NCBI GenBank assembly: GCA_038501785.1
Contig: JBAMJR010000350.1
Location: 1,349,501 to 1,413,500 of the forward strand
DNA: 64,000 bases
Source of the DNA: Myoxocephalus aenaeus
Lineage: Eukaryota > Chordata > Actinopteri > Perciformes > Cottidae
Direction: 5' to 3'
Shown here: positions 34,055 through 47,030 of the stretch, in pieces
Layout of the letters: each line of letters opens with the position of its first letter
How positions within the stretch are numbered: the first letter of the stretch is position 1
The notes under the pieces: generated by a model
Seen by the model: only the letters and a program-made list of their open reading frames with translations
Database searches by the model: none
Told to the model about the DNA's origin: nothing
Program-made: the position numbers and the translations under genes

Positions 34055-34122
34055 CAAAGGCCACATCTCCAAAATTGAGCTCTGGAATATTGAAGTGGCA
34101 TGTGGGACCAATGACACAACCC
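34055..34122 (-). CDS. hydin: hydin exon 12
   Basis: Short exon reading GCVIGPTCHFNIPELNFGDV-AFG, one of the best conserved HYDIN stretches (GCVIGPTFHFNVPALHFGDVSFG). Confidence 0.97.
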
Positions 34123-34265
34123 CTGAAAAAACGGAAGACAAAAACACGAGTCATGAGAAACCTTGGTTTGCACTGACACGACTTTTAAGGCTGAGTTATT
34201 ACATTTGTTCGGATAAATCTGAACGTGCCGTCACAGTCACTCGGAATTACGCTCGCTAACTTCAC

Positions 34266-34489
34266 CTGAAAGTTACGGTAAGTGGTTGTGGTTGTCCTGT
34301 GACAGTTAGCAGCAAGTCCTCGGAGAAAGTTCCCAAGACGCGACTGTGGAAGGTGACTTTCACAATCTGGCTGGCCCCAGAGGGAACAACACCTTCCTCG
34401 GGACTGAAGGAGAAACAGCGGCCGAAAGTAGTGTCAGGGCTCGACAGCCTGAAAGGAGCATCAATCAGTCCTCTGTTGTCAAACTGCAC
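34266..34489 (-). CDS. hydin: hydin exon 11
   Basis: Reads VQFDNRGLIDAPFRLSSPDT, then RCFSFSPEEGVVPSGASQIV and FSEDLLLTVTGQPQPLTVTF; a whole ASH-like domain core. Ends with two bases of an Arg codon. Confidence 0.97.
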
Positions 34490-35445
34490 CTGGACAAAAA
34501 GAAGGATCCACTGATTCAACACTTAAGTGTTATGGAAAGTAACAAAAGGTAAACAAGGAAATTAATGATAATTCAGATTTTTTGTAATACTAGTTTTTTA
34601 CCCCACCGTCAATAATCAAGTCATAAGTACGTGCTGCATTTATGTTTTTTGACGCCACTTGAGTTCAGCTTTAATAGAAAAATCACAGTGCTCTGAGAGC
34701 CTAATTTTACTTTATTACAGCACTCAAAAGAGATGAGTGCATGCGCTGTTTTTATGCTGGACATTGAATTAACCGTTCATGTGGTTTGGACTGACAGCTT
34801 AGTCTTATTTATAAGAACAGACACCCAATGAGGATGGTGCAAACACCAAATGTGAGCATTATTCAAAGTTACTCATCTAGTTGGCTACTGAAATATACAA
34901 AGACTGTATAATACATACTTCAGTTTTGTCAAATTTGTCTGGAACATGCTTATTTTTTTGCCACATCCAGGCTGACTGGAATATTTAGACATGTTATTGC
35001 ACACAAGTGGACAAAATAACATGAATGCCTTACAATATGACAACATAGAATCCGACCAAAGACTTCAGCCACAAATAACCTAAGAGTTGATCAAAACACG
35101 ACATTATAAGCTTCGCACAGGGGCTGTGTCTATATCATTGCATTGCATTGTATTCAATAAGCATTCACCCTCTGTACAGTTGACGTGGCTTGGCCTTAGC
35201 GATTCAGGTTTTTTTCTGTCAGTTCAAATTTCTAGAATTTGATTTTTGACAGCTTTCTTTTAGCTTGAACTAAATGAAGAGACTCACTAAAAAGGCAGGG
35301 AGAGTATGCCACACACAAGCTTTTGGTGTGGATAATAAAGCTGACTGACTTTTGACTTTGATCAAGCTCATCACATCACGAGCGTGTCCTGACTGACAAT
35401 TTTCTGCGGGGAAACAACTGATCACTTTGGCTCAACCTTTCTTAC

Positions 35446-35564
35446 TTCATAAAAGTCTTTGTCACCAATGAATATGTTCTTCATGTCGATCAGTTCATAG
35501 ATGAGGTAGAGGTTAGGGCCCATGCCCTCGGCCTTTATGGTGAGGGGTAACCGAGCTTCACGGC
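35446..35564 (-). CDS. hydin: hydin exon 10
   Basis: Reads GREARLPLTIKAEGMGPNLY then LIDMKNIFIGDKDFYE. It matches RLPLRIKGEGMGPKIHF of HYDIN. Ends in phase 0 at GAA/GTAAGA. Confidence 0.96.
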
Positions 35565-36420
35565 CTGAGTGCAGACACAGACGGGGAGAGATTCACAACA
35601 AAGTTAAAGACAGAGAAACCAAAAATATATATATATATATTGGAATTTTATTCAGGTCACTGGGAAAGTTTGTTTTTATGTCTCAAGTTTAATGTGCTGA
35701 ATCAGAAGTACAAAAATACAAACATGAATACTTTGCTGCAGCGTCCTTCTACTTCTCGCTCTCTCTGTGAACTTATGAAAGGTCATTCGAGTTCTATCCT
35801 GCTGTTCTGTTGAATAAGCTTCTGAAGCTTCTTGCAAACTGATGATTCACGGTTCGGTCGTCCCCAGTTCGGCTGTCATTTACCTATCCTGGTCAGGTCG
35901 TCAACTGCCTCAGAAAACATGGAAATTAATGTAAATCTGGCCTCCGGCTCAGAAGACACACGTGACGGCCACATGCAAATTTTCCAAACAACCTTTTCAA
36001 CCTGGGATGAGATGCATATATTGAGGCCTCGTGACTGCATTGTCTCATATGAAAATGAGATGAAGTAGCAATAAGTCATCCGGCGGGTTACAGCATTTAG
36101 GATGATTTAGGGGTTCATTTGTGGTGCCTCAGCCAAGTTGGACTGTGGGTGTCACACACTGAAGGAGAAGGGAACATAAAACAGAGATCTAGCTGTTCTC
36201 TGACAATAACCCCAGCAGACAGACACGGCTTGCTACCCGGCCTTGTCCGTCTGACCTTTGTCTGAACCAACCCACCGAGGGAAGGGGAATCTTTTATGAG
36301 AAAGCCAAAGTTATTGATTTACAGCAGCAGTGTACAGTCTGCTTAAAGTCGTTAGAACAATCAATTCCAAGAAGTTGAAGAACAAACAAAAGAGGGTATT
36401 GGTTCAGGAAACGAGCCATG

Positions 36421-36431
36421 TGCGTGTGTGT

Positions 36432-36461
<30 letters not shown>
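36421..36461. repeat. (TG)n microsatellite
   Basis: Interrupted TG run followed by eight G; hydin intron 9. Confidence 0.93.
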
Positions 36462-36462
<1 letters not shown>

Positions 36463-37098
36463 GGGGGGGCTATACAATTGTTGTAAATGTAAGCCGTAAT
36501 ACACATTGACCTTTAACCCAACGACAGTTAATCATAATTTGATCCCAAATGTCACCATTATCCAAACTCAACACTAAATGTATCTTCATTTTAACATTGG
36601 AAAGATAACCTTGGAAACTCACCACATGTCTATACACTGTTTGAGATCTCTGGCCCAATTCCAGCATACTATCTCAGATATAGTGTGTCTAGATCCAGTT
36701 AAGATGCTTTCACATCTTGCGATTAAATGGATCTTAACTGGCCGCTTCGTGATTATACCTTGATTATAACTCCTATTGGAGTTTATGAGACTGTAACCAC
36801 AGATGTTCTGGTACAGTTGGCTGCTTGACCTCAGATATTCGCAAAGTTATCAAAGTTGTATCAAAGTTGTATCAAAAGGAATCTTGACAGTCTCTGGGAC
36901 TTATGGATATGCATACTACTACTTTGATGACTAAGATTTGGATGGTGATCCTGAATAGATAGTTATAATCTGGTCTCCAGTTAAACTGCACACCTGTTTT
37001 ACCCCATTAGCTTGGCTAAAAATGTCACTTTGTTTGGTTGTTACGTGCATTGCTGTGCTTTGCTGTGTGAAACCTAAATGAGTGTTGTGCTTTCTGAC

Positions 37099-37198
37099 CT
37101 GTGATATCACAATATATGGTTTGTTGGTACAGCTTGGCCTCCTCGGGCTTGAAGACGATGTTGAACTGTCCTGGGCACCTGGGCCATATTTCACCCTC
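37099..37198 (-). CDS. hydin: hydin exon 9
   Basis: Reads EGEIWPRCPGQFNIVFKPEE and AKLYQQTIYCDIT, nearly identical to the HYDIN consensus EAKLYQQTIYCDISG. Donor CACAG/GTCAGA, phase 1. Confidence 0.97.
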
Positions 37199-37562
37199 CT
37201 GAGCCATAGAGAGACGAAATGAAAAATGATTAGTCATTTTGCTTAAAGGCTATAAAGCAAACATGCACACACTGCAAATGCCTATTCTCTCACAGAGAAA
37301 AAAAATTGATTGGTTTTGGAGACCATTCATAGTTTATGTTAGCGGCAGCCTCATCGCGGGAAGGGGAGACGTTTTTTTTTAAATATAAGTTCAACTGCAT
37401 TTATTTCAGTGTGGTAAACAATGTGGAAGTCGACTGTTTATTTGATATGCCTCAACTACACACACGTACACAAACTGTGTGTGCGTGTGTGTGGGTTTAC
37501 ACACATGTAGATGGCTGCGTTTCTCAAAGTTTGTGTGGGGACTGGCCCACAGAGAGTTTACT

Positions 37563-37612
37563 TTCCCTTTCCCTCTCCCTCTCCCTCTCCCTCCCTCCCT
37601 CCCTCTCTCTGT
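37563..37612. repeat. CT-rich simple repeat
   Basis: Repeated CCCTCT and CCCT units; a polypurine tract on the hydin strand. Confidence 0.85.
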
Positions 37613-38298
37613 TCCCTGGATGACTAGAGCGGAGGAGACACTGGCACAAAAAAAAAGGGGGCTGGGGGGTGGCGGTGTCAGAACAGGTCAGGCTACCTGA
37701 AGGTCCCTAGGCAGCCCAGCCCTGTGACCTGCTCCTGAATCAGAATCACAAGTGTTTCTCTGCCGAGTACGTTGAACATACGAGGAATTTGACCTTGAAT
37801 TTGACTTTGAAGGTGCATAACGATAAACATAGACATAGAATAAAACAATAAAACAATACAAATATCATAAAAGCAATAAACACGTGCAATAATAGATAAA
37901 GGAGTTGGATGGGATTTATGTTTGATAAGCAGAGCTGAAACATAACCCTTTGCAACTAATCGAATCTCAAATCCGATCTTTTGGCAAAGCATGTAGCGAC
38001 TAGTGTCCTTTTAACATAAGGACCCTGTTTCAAACAGCCATCCTGTTCTTGGACAAGCTACTGAAACCCTGCTCCCTCGGAGAAGGCTGTATAGATAAAC
38101 CCCTTCGCATTAATTAAAGTATTAGAATATTCAGACACATCATGAGAAGTTATTATCCGCATGCGGTACAGTCTTAACAAGGAGGGAAACTAAGCTGCAA
38201 ATCCATGGGTAGGGTGTGTGTGCATCAGTAGCCGATGAGAGATACTGGGAAAGAGGGATATGGAGAGGCACGGAACACACAGGCACACATAAACACAC

Positions 38299-38488
38299 CG
38301 CTGGTTCCACAGTTGTGCAGCTGTGTGAGAGGGCCAGCCGGTAGTCCTTCACCGCCTGGCTCCTGCGCTCCTGCAAGGCTCTGGACAGCAGCGGGAGGCG
38401 GTGGACCGCTGTGGGGTCGGACTCGCACTGAACGAGCAGCCGCTCCCTCTCACCCTCGAGCTCCTTCAGCGGGAGCACTGAGGTCTCC
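38299..38488 (-). CDS. hydin: hydin exon 8
   Basis: Reads ETSVLPLKELEGERERLLVQ, then RLPLLSRALQERRSQAVKDY and ending TTVEPA. This is the linker between ASH domains, less conserved than its neighbours; the LLSRALQER motif aligns with VLSRTFANQRR of the mammalian protein. Ends in phase 0. Confidence 0.93.
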
Positions 38489-38807
38489 CTGGAGAAATGG
38501 AGGAAAGGGAGGCGAAGGTGATTTGCAAAAAAAAAAAACACAGACACAAAACAACAACGAAGAGAGGGTCAGAGAGAAAAGAAGAAGAAAAAAAGAGGCA
38601 GAGAGAAGAACAAAGTGGCAGGTAGATAGAAAGTGATGGACACTTGAGCTATTTCTGGCAACACATGCTGAGGTTAAGGGAAAAGAACACAGCAGGTAAT
38701 TATACTTGCTACATGTCACAAAAAGGGGGGGCTTATACAGCCCAAACATCTGGTAAAAAAACACCTTACTGTATTGTCTGTATAAAAGCATTTGTGTGCA
38801 TACATAC

Positions 38808-39009
38808 CTCAATAAGCTCAGGGCCTCCTCTTGCAGGCTGGGCCACGTCGTCCAGTAGTACTTCAGAGGGATCTCACTCTTGTAGGTGAGGGAAACGGTG
38901 CGTAAGCTGGTCAAGGAAATGTAGGTCCTACTCAACAGAACGGAGTCGGCCTCAAGGCGGACGTTCAGGTTCTCACAAGGGCCATGCAGTCTGATGTACA
39001 CATCTTCAC
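38808..39009 (-). CDS. hydin: hydin exon 7
   Basis: Reads EDVYIRLHGPCENLNVRLEA, then LLSRTYISLTSLRTVSLTYK and KYYWTTWPSLQEEALSLL. It completes the HTG-E codon from exon 6 and matches the TGEKVFVSLYG/KTYISL region of HYDIN without a gap, which supports the very long intron 6. Confidence 0.95.
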
Positions 39010-39271
39010 CTGGGCAGGAGACATGGAGGAGTGTTTGTAAGACTTCTGATTATGAGCTTTTAATTGTTCCCTAAAATGGGTCACATGGGATGTGGGATGA
39101 AGGCCAGTACAAACGGTATCCAGTTCAAATGAATCTTCTAAAAAAGTAAGGTGAGTGAGGAGATGTTTTTTTGCTTGTATATTTCAACCATCTAAAAAAT
39201 CAGTCCTGACTTGTTGAAGTTGATTGGTCTACTGTTATTAACATATTTGAACAGTCAGCTGCACAGGCAGC

Positions 39272-40608
39272 AAAATCAAACAATCTATGTTTATACTAAT
39301 GCCCCAAAAACTGTACCCAGAAAAGCCCACATTTATTTCTAGATTTACATCATGTACAGTATCGCACATGCCTACAGAAGGGAACCTTCCCACCAGAAAG
39401 GTGAAACCCCCACACGCACGTTGTCAGCTCTTCGGGTATCATACTGCAAGGATTGCACTGTTATTCCGGACTAGGTAGTTGAGATCAACCCCAACAGCAA
39501 ACCCTGGGAAAGCAAACATCTCAAATTCTTACAGCAAGCGGAAAAAAACAAGCTTTTAAGCCAGGTAATCTCTCTGAACTAAACTCTTTACAAAAGGAGA
39601 TTAAACAAACAAACGGTGCTACAACAGAAAGGTTGAAAGCAAACTGAGCAACTCAAGTCCTCGCTCTGACAACATTAGCAGCCATCTGCTGATCCACTGG
39701 GCTGATCGATCAGGCTTTATTTCTCATTATATTTTATATTAATCATCAGTTCCTAAATTAATGGAAACAATCTACAATAGCCACCAAGGGGCATTAGTTA
39801 AATGGTAAATGTACTTGCATTCCTATAGCTTCTTTCTAGTAAAGGGCTTTAACACTACATGTCATCATTCACCCATTCACACACTGATGGCAGCGGCTAA
39901 TCCAACCTGCCCATCAGGACCAAACACGCGTTCATGCACCATTGGCGCGGCCTTTGGAGCCTCTTTGGCAACAATTTGGGGTTAAGTGTCTCGCCCAAGG
40001 ACACATCGACATGGAAAAGGGGAGCTAGGGATCGAAACCGCCAATCTTTCGACTGGAAGATGACCCTCTACAATGTGTACTATAACTTAACTCAACTGAA
40101 CTTAATGAATGTATCTCTGTACTGTCTATAACATCAAATGGCTCTTCCCCAATGCAGCATCACTACTGCACACCAATGACGGTCGTAGTCGAGTGAGACA
40201 ACCAGCGCATTGTGACGTTGTTGACGAAACAGGTGTATAGAAGAAGTTGAATGTGTCAATTCCTGCAAACCCTGGAATTAAAGATTGTTCTCTGAATTTA
40301 TTTTCCTTGATCACAAGTAAAGTAACAAGCGCTGCAATCGCGATAGCAGGGAGTCGTCCAGTCAACACGCAGGTTGACCGTCCAAATACACCCCGAACAG
40401 CCGGAAGTTCGGCTCTTTAATACACGGTTTTCCGTCAAGAACATCTAACATTTCTATTGGCTCTAACCTTTCTAAGAGGAGGAGAATCGCGTCCTCATCT
40501 TTTCTCACAAGACTGGAACGTGCAACGACCAGTCTGCTTCCATAATGTCAATATACTGATTAACAGTTGTGGGTGTTGAAGTGCGCAGGCGTGTGACTAA
40601 CTTCCCTT
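39272..40608. repeat. 1.34-kb direct duplication, copy 1
   Basis: Near-identical to 41075-42413, offset about 1,803 bp. A ubiquitous fish repeat (CACTACATGTCATCATTCAC, TTAAGTGTCTCGCCCAAGGA) lies within it at about 39806-40075. Sequence shared with the third copy runs on to about 40735. Confidence 0.95.
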
Positions 40609-41074
40609 GAGAACTGGACATTTCATAGACACAACCAACTCCAGCTGCATAGCTGGGTTATACTGACCTCGCTAACCTGAACTTTATTAGACATGATGAG
40701 TAATGCAGAATATAAGGATTTATATTATCAGGCATCATAATTGATAATAAGGTGACCTTTGATAGCAATATACGGTTGAGTAAGAAAAGCCAGCAGTGTC
40801 TTAGTTTTTTGTCTGAGAAAGCTAGCCAAGTTCCAGGTTCAAGGTTTTTATTTGGCCATTTGTGCCTAGACCAACAGTCCAGACTCATTTGAATTTTTTT
40901 CGCAGGGCTCTCCGAGTCAACAGTTTTGGAAGAAATACAAATAAGAAAAAACACACTATACAGTAAAGAGAAAAAATATAAAATATGAGTGTGGTGGCTG
41001 GGGGCGTGGTTAGGCTCAGCTGCAGAGGGGGAGGGGAGGAGCAGCTCAGGGAACAGGTGCCGGGGATGAGGCCT

Positions 41075-42413
41075 AAAATCAAACAATCTATGTTTATACT
41101 CTAATGCCCCAAAAACTGTACCCAGAAAAGCCCACATTTATTTCTAGATTTACATCATGTACAGTATCGCACATGCCTACAGAAGGGAACCTTCCCACCA
41201 GAAAGGTGAAACCCCCACACGCACGTTGTCAGCTCTTCGGGTATCATACTGCAAGGATTGCACTGTTATTCCGGACTAGGTAGTTGAGATCAACCCCAAC
41301 AGCAAACCCTGGGAAAGCAAACATCTCAAATTCTTACAGCAAGCGGAAAAAAACAAGCTTTTAAGCCAGGTAATCTCTGAACTAAACTCTTTACAAAAGG
41401 AGATTAAACAAAAAAACGGTGCTACAACAGAAAAGGTTGAAAGCAAACTGAGCAACTCAAGTCCTCGCTCTGACAACATTAGCAGCCATCTGCTGATCCA
41501 CTGGGCTGATCGATCAGGCTTTATTTTTCATTATATTTTATATTAATCATCAGTTCCTAAATTAATGGAAACAATCTACAATAGCCACCAAGGGGCATTA
41601 GTTAAATGGTAAATGTACTTGCATTCCTATAGCTTCTTTCTAGTAAAGGGCTTTAACACTACATGTCATCATTCACCCATTCACACACTGATGGCAGCGG
41701 CTAATCCAACCTGCCCATCAGGACCAAACACGCGTTCATGCACCATTGGCGCGGCCTTTGGAGCCTCTTTGGCAACAATTTGGGGTTAAGTGTCTCGCCC
41801 AAGGACACATCGACATGGAAAAGGGGAGCTAGGGATCGAAACCGCCAATCTTTCGACTGGAAGATGACCCTCTACAATGTGTACTATAACTTAACTCAAC
41901 TGAACTTAATGAATGTATCTCTGTACTGTCTATAACATCAAATGGCTCTTCCCCAATGCAGCATCACTACTGCACACCAATGACGGTCGTAGTCGAGTGA
42001 GACAACCAGCACATTGTGACGTTGTTGACGAAACAGGTGAATAGAAGAAGTTGAATGTGTCAATTCCTGCAAACCCTGGAATTAAAGATCGTTCTCTGAA
42101 TTTATTTTTCCTTGATCACAAGTAAAGTAACAAGCGCTGCAATCGCGATAGCAGGGAGTCTTCCAGTCAACACGCAGGTTGACCGTCCAAAAACACCCCG
42201 AACAGCCGGAAGTTCGGCTCTTTAATACACGGTTTTCCGTCATGAACATCTAACATTTCTATTGGCTCTAACCTTTCTAAGAGGAGGAGAATCGCGTCCT
42301 CATCTTTTCTCACAAGACTGGAACGTGCAACGACCAGTCTGCTTCCATAATGTCAATATACTGATTAACAGTTGTGGGTGTTGAAGTGCGCAGGCTTGTG
42401 ACTAACTTCCCTT
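41075..42413. repeat. 1.34-kb direct duplication, copy 2
   Basis: Differs from copy 1 only by scattered substitutions and small indels (for example loss of one CT unit near 41378). It ends at ACTTCCCTT where copy 1 continues, then passes into a retroposon-like tail ending GGGACAAATAAAGGCC. Confidence 0.95.
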
Positions 42414-42787
42414 AACCTTTTACTCTTTTTATTTCTTATGTGTGGATATAATTGTATGCGGGTTTTTTTTTTTCATCTTGTGTGTCTTGCTGTGTTGTTG
42501 TTTATTGCTACTGTGATATAACCAAATGCCACTCTGGGACAAATAAAGGCCTTGAACTACCGTTGAGGGAATCATTTAAAAAAAAAAAAAAAAAGTCACA
42601 TCTAAAAGCTACCACGTCTTCGGACACACAGGAGTGGACTGATGCCAGGATTGTCTGAATTGCAATCCCGCTAAAACAAACGCCAAAAAAAACATGGCAG
42701 ATGGTTTATACAGTTAGACTCTGTCACCCATAAGTATAAACAATAGGCGACACAGAATGCAAATGGAAGACAAATATACTACTGTGT

Positions 42788-43005
42788 AGCTGTAGCTCAG
42801 GGGGATGAGTGGTCGTCCCACAACCACAAGGTAGCCGGTTCGATCCCCAGTCCCCCCATAGCTCCCTGAGCAAGACACTTAACCCTCAACTGCTCCCCGG
42901 GCGCCTCACAGGGCTGCCCACTGCTCCCTATCCAGGGATGGGTCAAATGCAGAGAAGAATTTCCCCAAGGGGATTAATAAAAGTGCATGTTTCTTTCTTT
43001 CTTAA
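42788..43005 (+). mobile_element. tRNA-derived SINE
   Basis: The polymerase III A box (TAGCTCAGGGGG, 42793-42804) and B box (GGTTCGATCCC, 42837-42847) are intact and 32 bases apart. A non-tRNA body follows, then a tail AAGGGGATTAATAAAAGTGC typical of fish SINEs that share a LINE 3' end. It is not a functional tRNA gene: no cloverleaf 3' half follows the B box. Confidence 0.8.
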
Positions 43006-44204
43006 TGCGTTAATTAAAGTAATGTCCTAAAGGTGTTGTTGCGTGGACATGCACACACTGCACACAGTATTTCAACGGGGTGCTGCCGAGCACACTGAAC
43101 AGCCACTGCTGCTCCCCTGGGAGTCTCGGGCCTAATGTGGGCAGTGGATGGAGGAGAAACTCACAGTGGAGTCAAGGACATGCTGAAAATCCTCGTTTTG
43201 AAAGACTGGATCTGGATCAAAAAGGAGTCTCGCAGGGAGATTAAAATGGCTCTCAAAATATCCTGGAAAAACTGGCATCCTAAACAACAAACGTTATTAT
43301 GCTGCCAAGGAGTGTCGAGTTGCAGTAATGTGGATTACGTCAGGGTGAAATTAAATATGAAATGTTTAATGTAGTAGACTCCAAGTAAATGTGATTTCCC
43401 ACACATTTAAAACAAAGGTTAAAGTTTCAAAACCATAAGTCCTTATTGGTTAATAGAACATCTAATGAATCTCTGTAGTGCTAACAAGGAGCCCCATCAC
43501 AGTGTGCACACTTCCAACAGCAGCAGAGCGAGCAACAAAAGCAGCAACAAAAACAATATGCAAAACAAGGTTTTGTATGAAGCCGCCGAGAACGAAGGCT
43601 TATGTAAATTAATTGAAATGTTTGTTTACATTCAAATCATAAGGACTGGCACTTTAGCCGCAGATTATTTATATTTGTATACCTGCAGAGGTTAAGTTTC
43701 TCAAACAAGGTTAAGTTTCCAGCAAGTGACAGGGAACTCTTTCACATTTTGGTGGCAACACAAGAGGACGTCTGAATTCAGAATACTCAGAACACTGCAG
43801 GGTTCCCTCCCCGTGTTTCTGTGGTTCGTCGCTTCTTTGATAAGTCCTTTCCCAAGCATGAATGAAAACACAGATACCTTGGTCATTCAAATTGCTAGAA
43901 ATGAAAAATTAGATCAAAGTGACATTGGGGATTTTCTCATTTGCAAACTGCGCAACTCAACCGGTCCAATGGGTGTTTCATTTAATTGTGATTGTTGTGC
44001 TTTCCAGAGCTTGTCTCTAGCCCAAGCAACCATGGAGACTTGCCATGAATTGCTTTGCAAAACTGAACGAAAAGGAATTACGAGTTACAAGTGCTCTGGA
44101 AGGCAGGTTTATTCAACTGAACGGTTTGCGAGCGACATCCTGCTCTGGGCTGATAAATAAGGGCCACGGTGTCATTGACGCGAAGCACCAAAATATGCAC
44201 AGTG

Positions 44205-44735
44205 ATAGCGTGTGTCAATTATTCGATGCCTGGAAGAACTCAGTTCAACAACTTCTCTCGTTCTCTATATTTATTTACTAAATGATCACAAGCAAAGTAG
44301 TAAGCGCTGCAATTGCAAAAGCAGTGAGTGGTACAGCCAACACGCAGGTTGGGCAAAGAACAACTGCCCCACCACGGAAGTGGGGCCTTTCATACACAGT
44401 TTATCGTCACAGGTTCGTCTCGCCTCGTCCTAACATCTGATTCGCTCTGTCCTGTCAAGAGGAGGAGAATCCCGTGTTCTCATCTTTTCTCACAAGACTG
44501 GAACACAACGACCAGTCTGCTTCCAGAATGTCAATATACTGATAAACAGTTGTGGTGTTGAAGTGCGCAGGCGTGTGACTAACTTCCCTTGAGAACTGGA
44601 CATTTCATAGACACAACAGCTGCATAGCTGTGTTATACTGACCTCGCTAACCTGAACTTTATTAGACATGAAGAGTAATACAATGAAGAATATCTACAGA
44701 ATATAAGGATTTATATTATCAACAGGCAGCAGGTT
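44205..44735. repeat. Third, diverged partial copy of the duplicated unit
   Basis: Shares TCATCTTTTCTCACAAGACT, AACGACCAGTCTGCTTCCA, TCAATATACTGAT and the extension GAGAACTGGACATTTCATAG with copy 1 at about 40235-40735. Indels are more frequent than between copies 1 and 2. Confidence 0.85.
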
Positions 44736-46528
44736 CAGGGCTGCAGTTCTGATCCGATCCACAATATGTTCCCCTTTGTGATTTTTTTTTTTATCCAGTT
44801 TGTGTTTGTGCCTGAATTTTGTTCTGTTTAGCTGACCTCTTTTATGGGCCCTTAACTTCTCAGCATATTTTGTTCTATTGTTTGGTTCATGTTTTGGGGT
44901 AAAATAAATGCTGCCAGCCAGCTCGGGCCCTCACATGTGAGATTGCGACAAGAAAATAAAAACTTGACAAATTAATCAGAATAATTGTTACACTTATGGC
45001 CCGCCCCGGAACTATTAAATATCTGAAGCGAATACTTTCTCTGCCTTTAGCCTTTAGCATCATCAACACGTTTACATTTGCAGGTGGTTATGCTGCAGCT
45101 ATACTCATCGTGAATGTGCACGTGTGTGACTGTTTTCTACAAAGACAAAACCCGAGGACTGTTTAAATGCTGTTAGATTAGTGTACCACGATTCTCACAC
45201 ACACACACACACTAAATGAGCCAAAGATTTCCATCCTCACCGGTTTGTTCCCAGGGGGACAAACGAATGACACTTGCGTCTTACTCGACATCGCAAGGAG
45301 GGACGACAGAAACAGCAAGAGAAATCCAACCATTCTAGGAATCCCCGGCTCTTGTTTAGGTCACGCTAACAGGCGTTAATAAGGGCAAAAAAAAAACATA
45401 CATAATCCAAGTTTGTGTGCCACACGTCCCAAAAACAAATACATGATTTGCTCAGAGTTCAGATAAAGGACTCTTTTGTTACTCACTAGACCTACAAATA
45501 GAACCCGCACGCTATCAAACAAAAAACAATAGAAGTACGACTCATTGAGGAATCAACCAAAGCACTGGCTTTTTTTCTGGGAGATCTATCTTCCAGAATA
45601 AAAACAAACAAACAAACAAATGTGTTGTATTTTCACAAGCTAAGCCATCCCATTCGGGTTTTTTTTTTTAGCCCTGCTCAATGCAGACTGCATCGGAGAG
45701 CTTCTAATCCATCTCTGCCTGGGCTTGAGACATGATTGCTAATTGGGAGCTGAGATACCTCATTTCTGAGTAACATGAAAGGTGGAAGTAAAACTCTCCC
45801 AGTGTGACTTATTTAGCTTTCAGGTGCATCAACAACAAATTGACCCCAGTCCTGCTTGAGGGGGGGGGGTGGGGGGGCAGACTGTGAAGAATGTAGACTG
45901 TAGTGCAGACACTACTGTAGTGGTTGCAATGACCATACGTGGCCCTACAGTACAAAAACACATATTCAAATTCAAGCAGTGCTCACGTCTGCTTCCAACG
46001 ATCCAATTATCACTGAGATTTCCATCATGTACAGTGCCTAGAGGCAGGAGGAGGGAATACAAAAACAAGACAAAAAAGAGAAAAGCCTGGCACAGTTCCA
46101 CTGGTCTTTGCTTTCACTCTGCGAGAGAGGCGAGATACCATCGGATGGAGGGGAGAAGAGAGAGGGGAAAGACAACACAGAGGACAGGGGATGAGTGATA
46201 GAAGGAAATGAGGGAGAGAGAAAGAGGAATTGGAGTGTACAGAGAGAAAAAGCAATTATCTCCCAGCATCCGGATGCTATGACAGCAGTTGACAGGCAGG
46301 GAGAGCTGCAGCTTATTGCTAAGCTTTCATCATAGCCGTCCGCCAAACACCCCCCGTCCCCTCCTCCCGCTCGCTTTCTCTTCCCATAATTTCTCTATCT
46401 CCACAGCGAGGGAACTTCTCAACCGCCCCTCAGCTACCTTTGATTACGGCACAAACGGCAGCTATGCACATGCTTGTTCTTTTGAGGGTGCGCGCGCGTG
46501 TGTATGTGTGTTTATGTGCAGCTGCTTG

Positions 46529-46532
<4 letters not shown>

Positions 46533-46560
<28 letters not shown>

Positions 46561-46604
46561 AGGTCTGTGTGTGTATGTGTAGGTGTGTGTGTGTGTGTGT
46601 GTGT
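46533..46604. repeat. (TG)n compound microsatellite
   Basis: Two TG runs separated by AGGTC and ATGTGTAGG; hydin intron 6. Confidence 0.93.
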
Positions 46605-46732
46605 GCCGCTTTTCTAAAAGGCTGCTATGCTGAAGTCCCCTCGGTGCTGGAGCCCTGTCAAAGCAGATGCCTCAGTGCTCCCTAAGAGCTGTCCGTCTTT
46701 TCATTTAAATCAACGGCACTGACAGAGGAGAG

Positions 46733-46734
<2 letters not shown>

Positions 46735-46779
<45 letters not shown>
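46735..46779. repeat. (TG)n microsatellite
   Basis: Pure TG run; hydin intron 6. Confidence 0.95.
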
Positions 46780-46780
<1 letters not shown>

Positions 46781-46991
46781 TGAGTGACGGAGGGAAGGGG
46801 GGGTTACTGGAGCAGCACAGACTCTCTGCTCACTTTTAAGACGGAACAAGGATTGTCTAACACACCATGGTGGAAGACAAGTGAGCTGAGCGAGCTATTG
46901 CTTTTCAAAGCTGGCACTTGCTCTTAACCGACGCAGCATGTACCTGCGTGAAGCACCGCACAGCACATGCAAATTGACACGCGACACACTG

Positions 46992-46992
<1 letters not shown>

Positions 46993-47029
<37 letters not shown>
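46993..47029. repeat. (CA)n microsatellite
   Basis: Pure CA run; hydin intron 6. Confidence 0.95.

Positions 47030-47030
<1 letters not shown>

Noticed and set aside
37336..37700. Open frames through CT-rich sequence
   Set aside because: Low-complexity composition; no splice or homology support.
39934..41935. Identical 65-residue open frames at 39934 and 41738
   Set aside because: They are identical only because they lie in the duplicated repeat; the sequence is a ubiquitous non-coding fish repeat.
42788..42870. tRNA gene at the SINE head
   Set aside because: A and B boxes are present but the sequence after the B box does not close an acceptor stem and continues into a SINE body.
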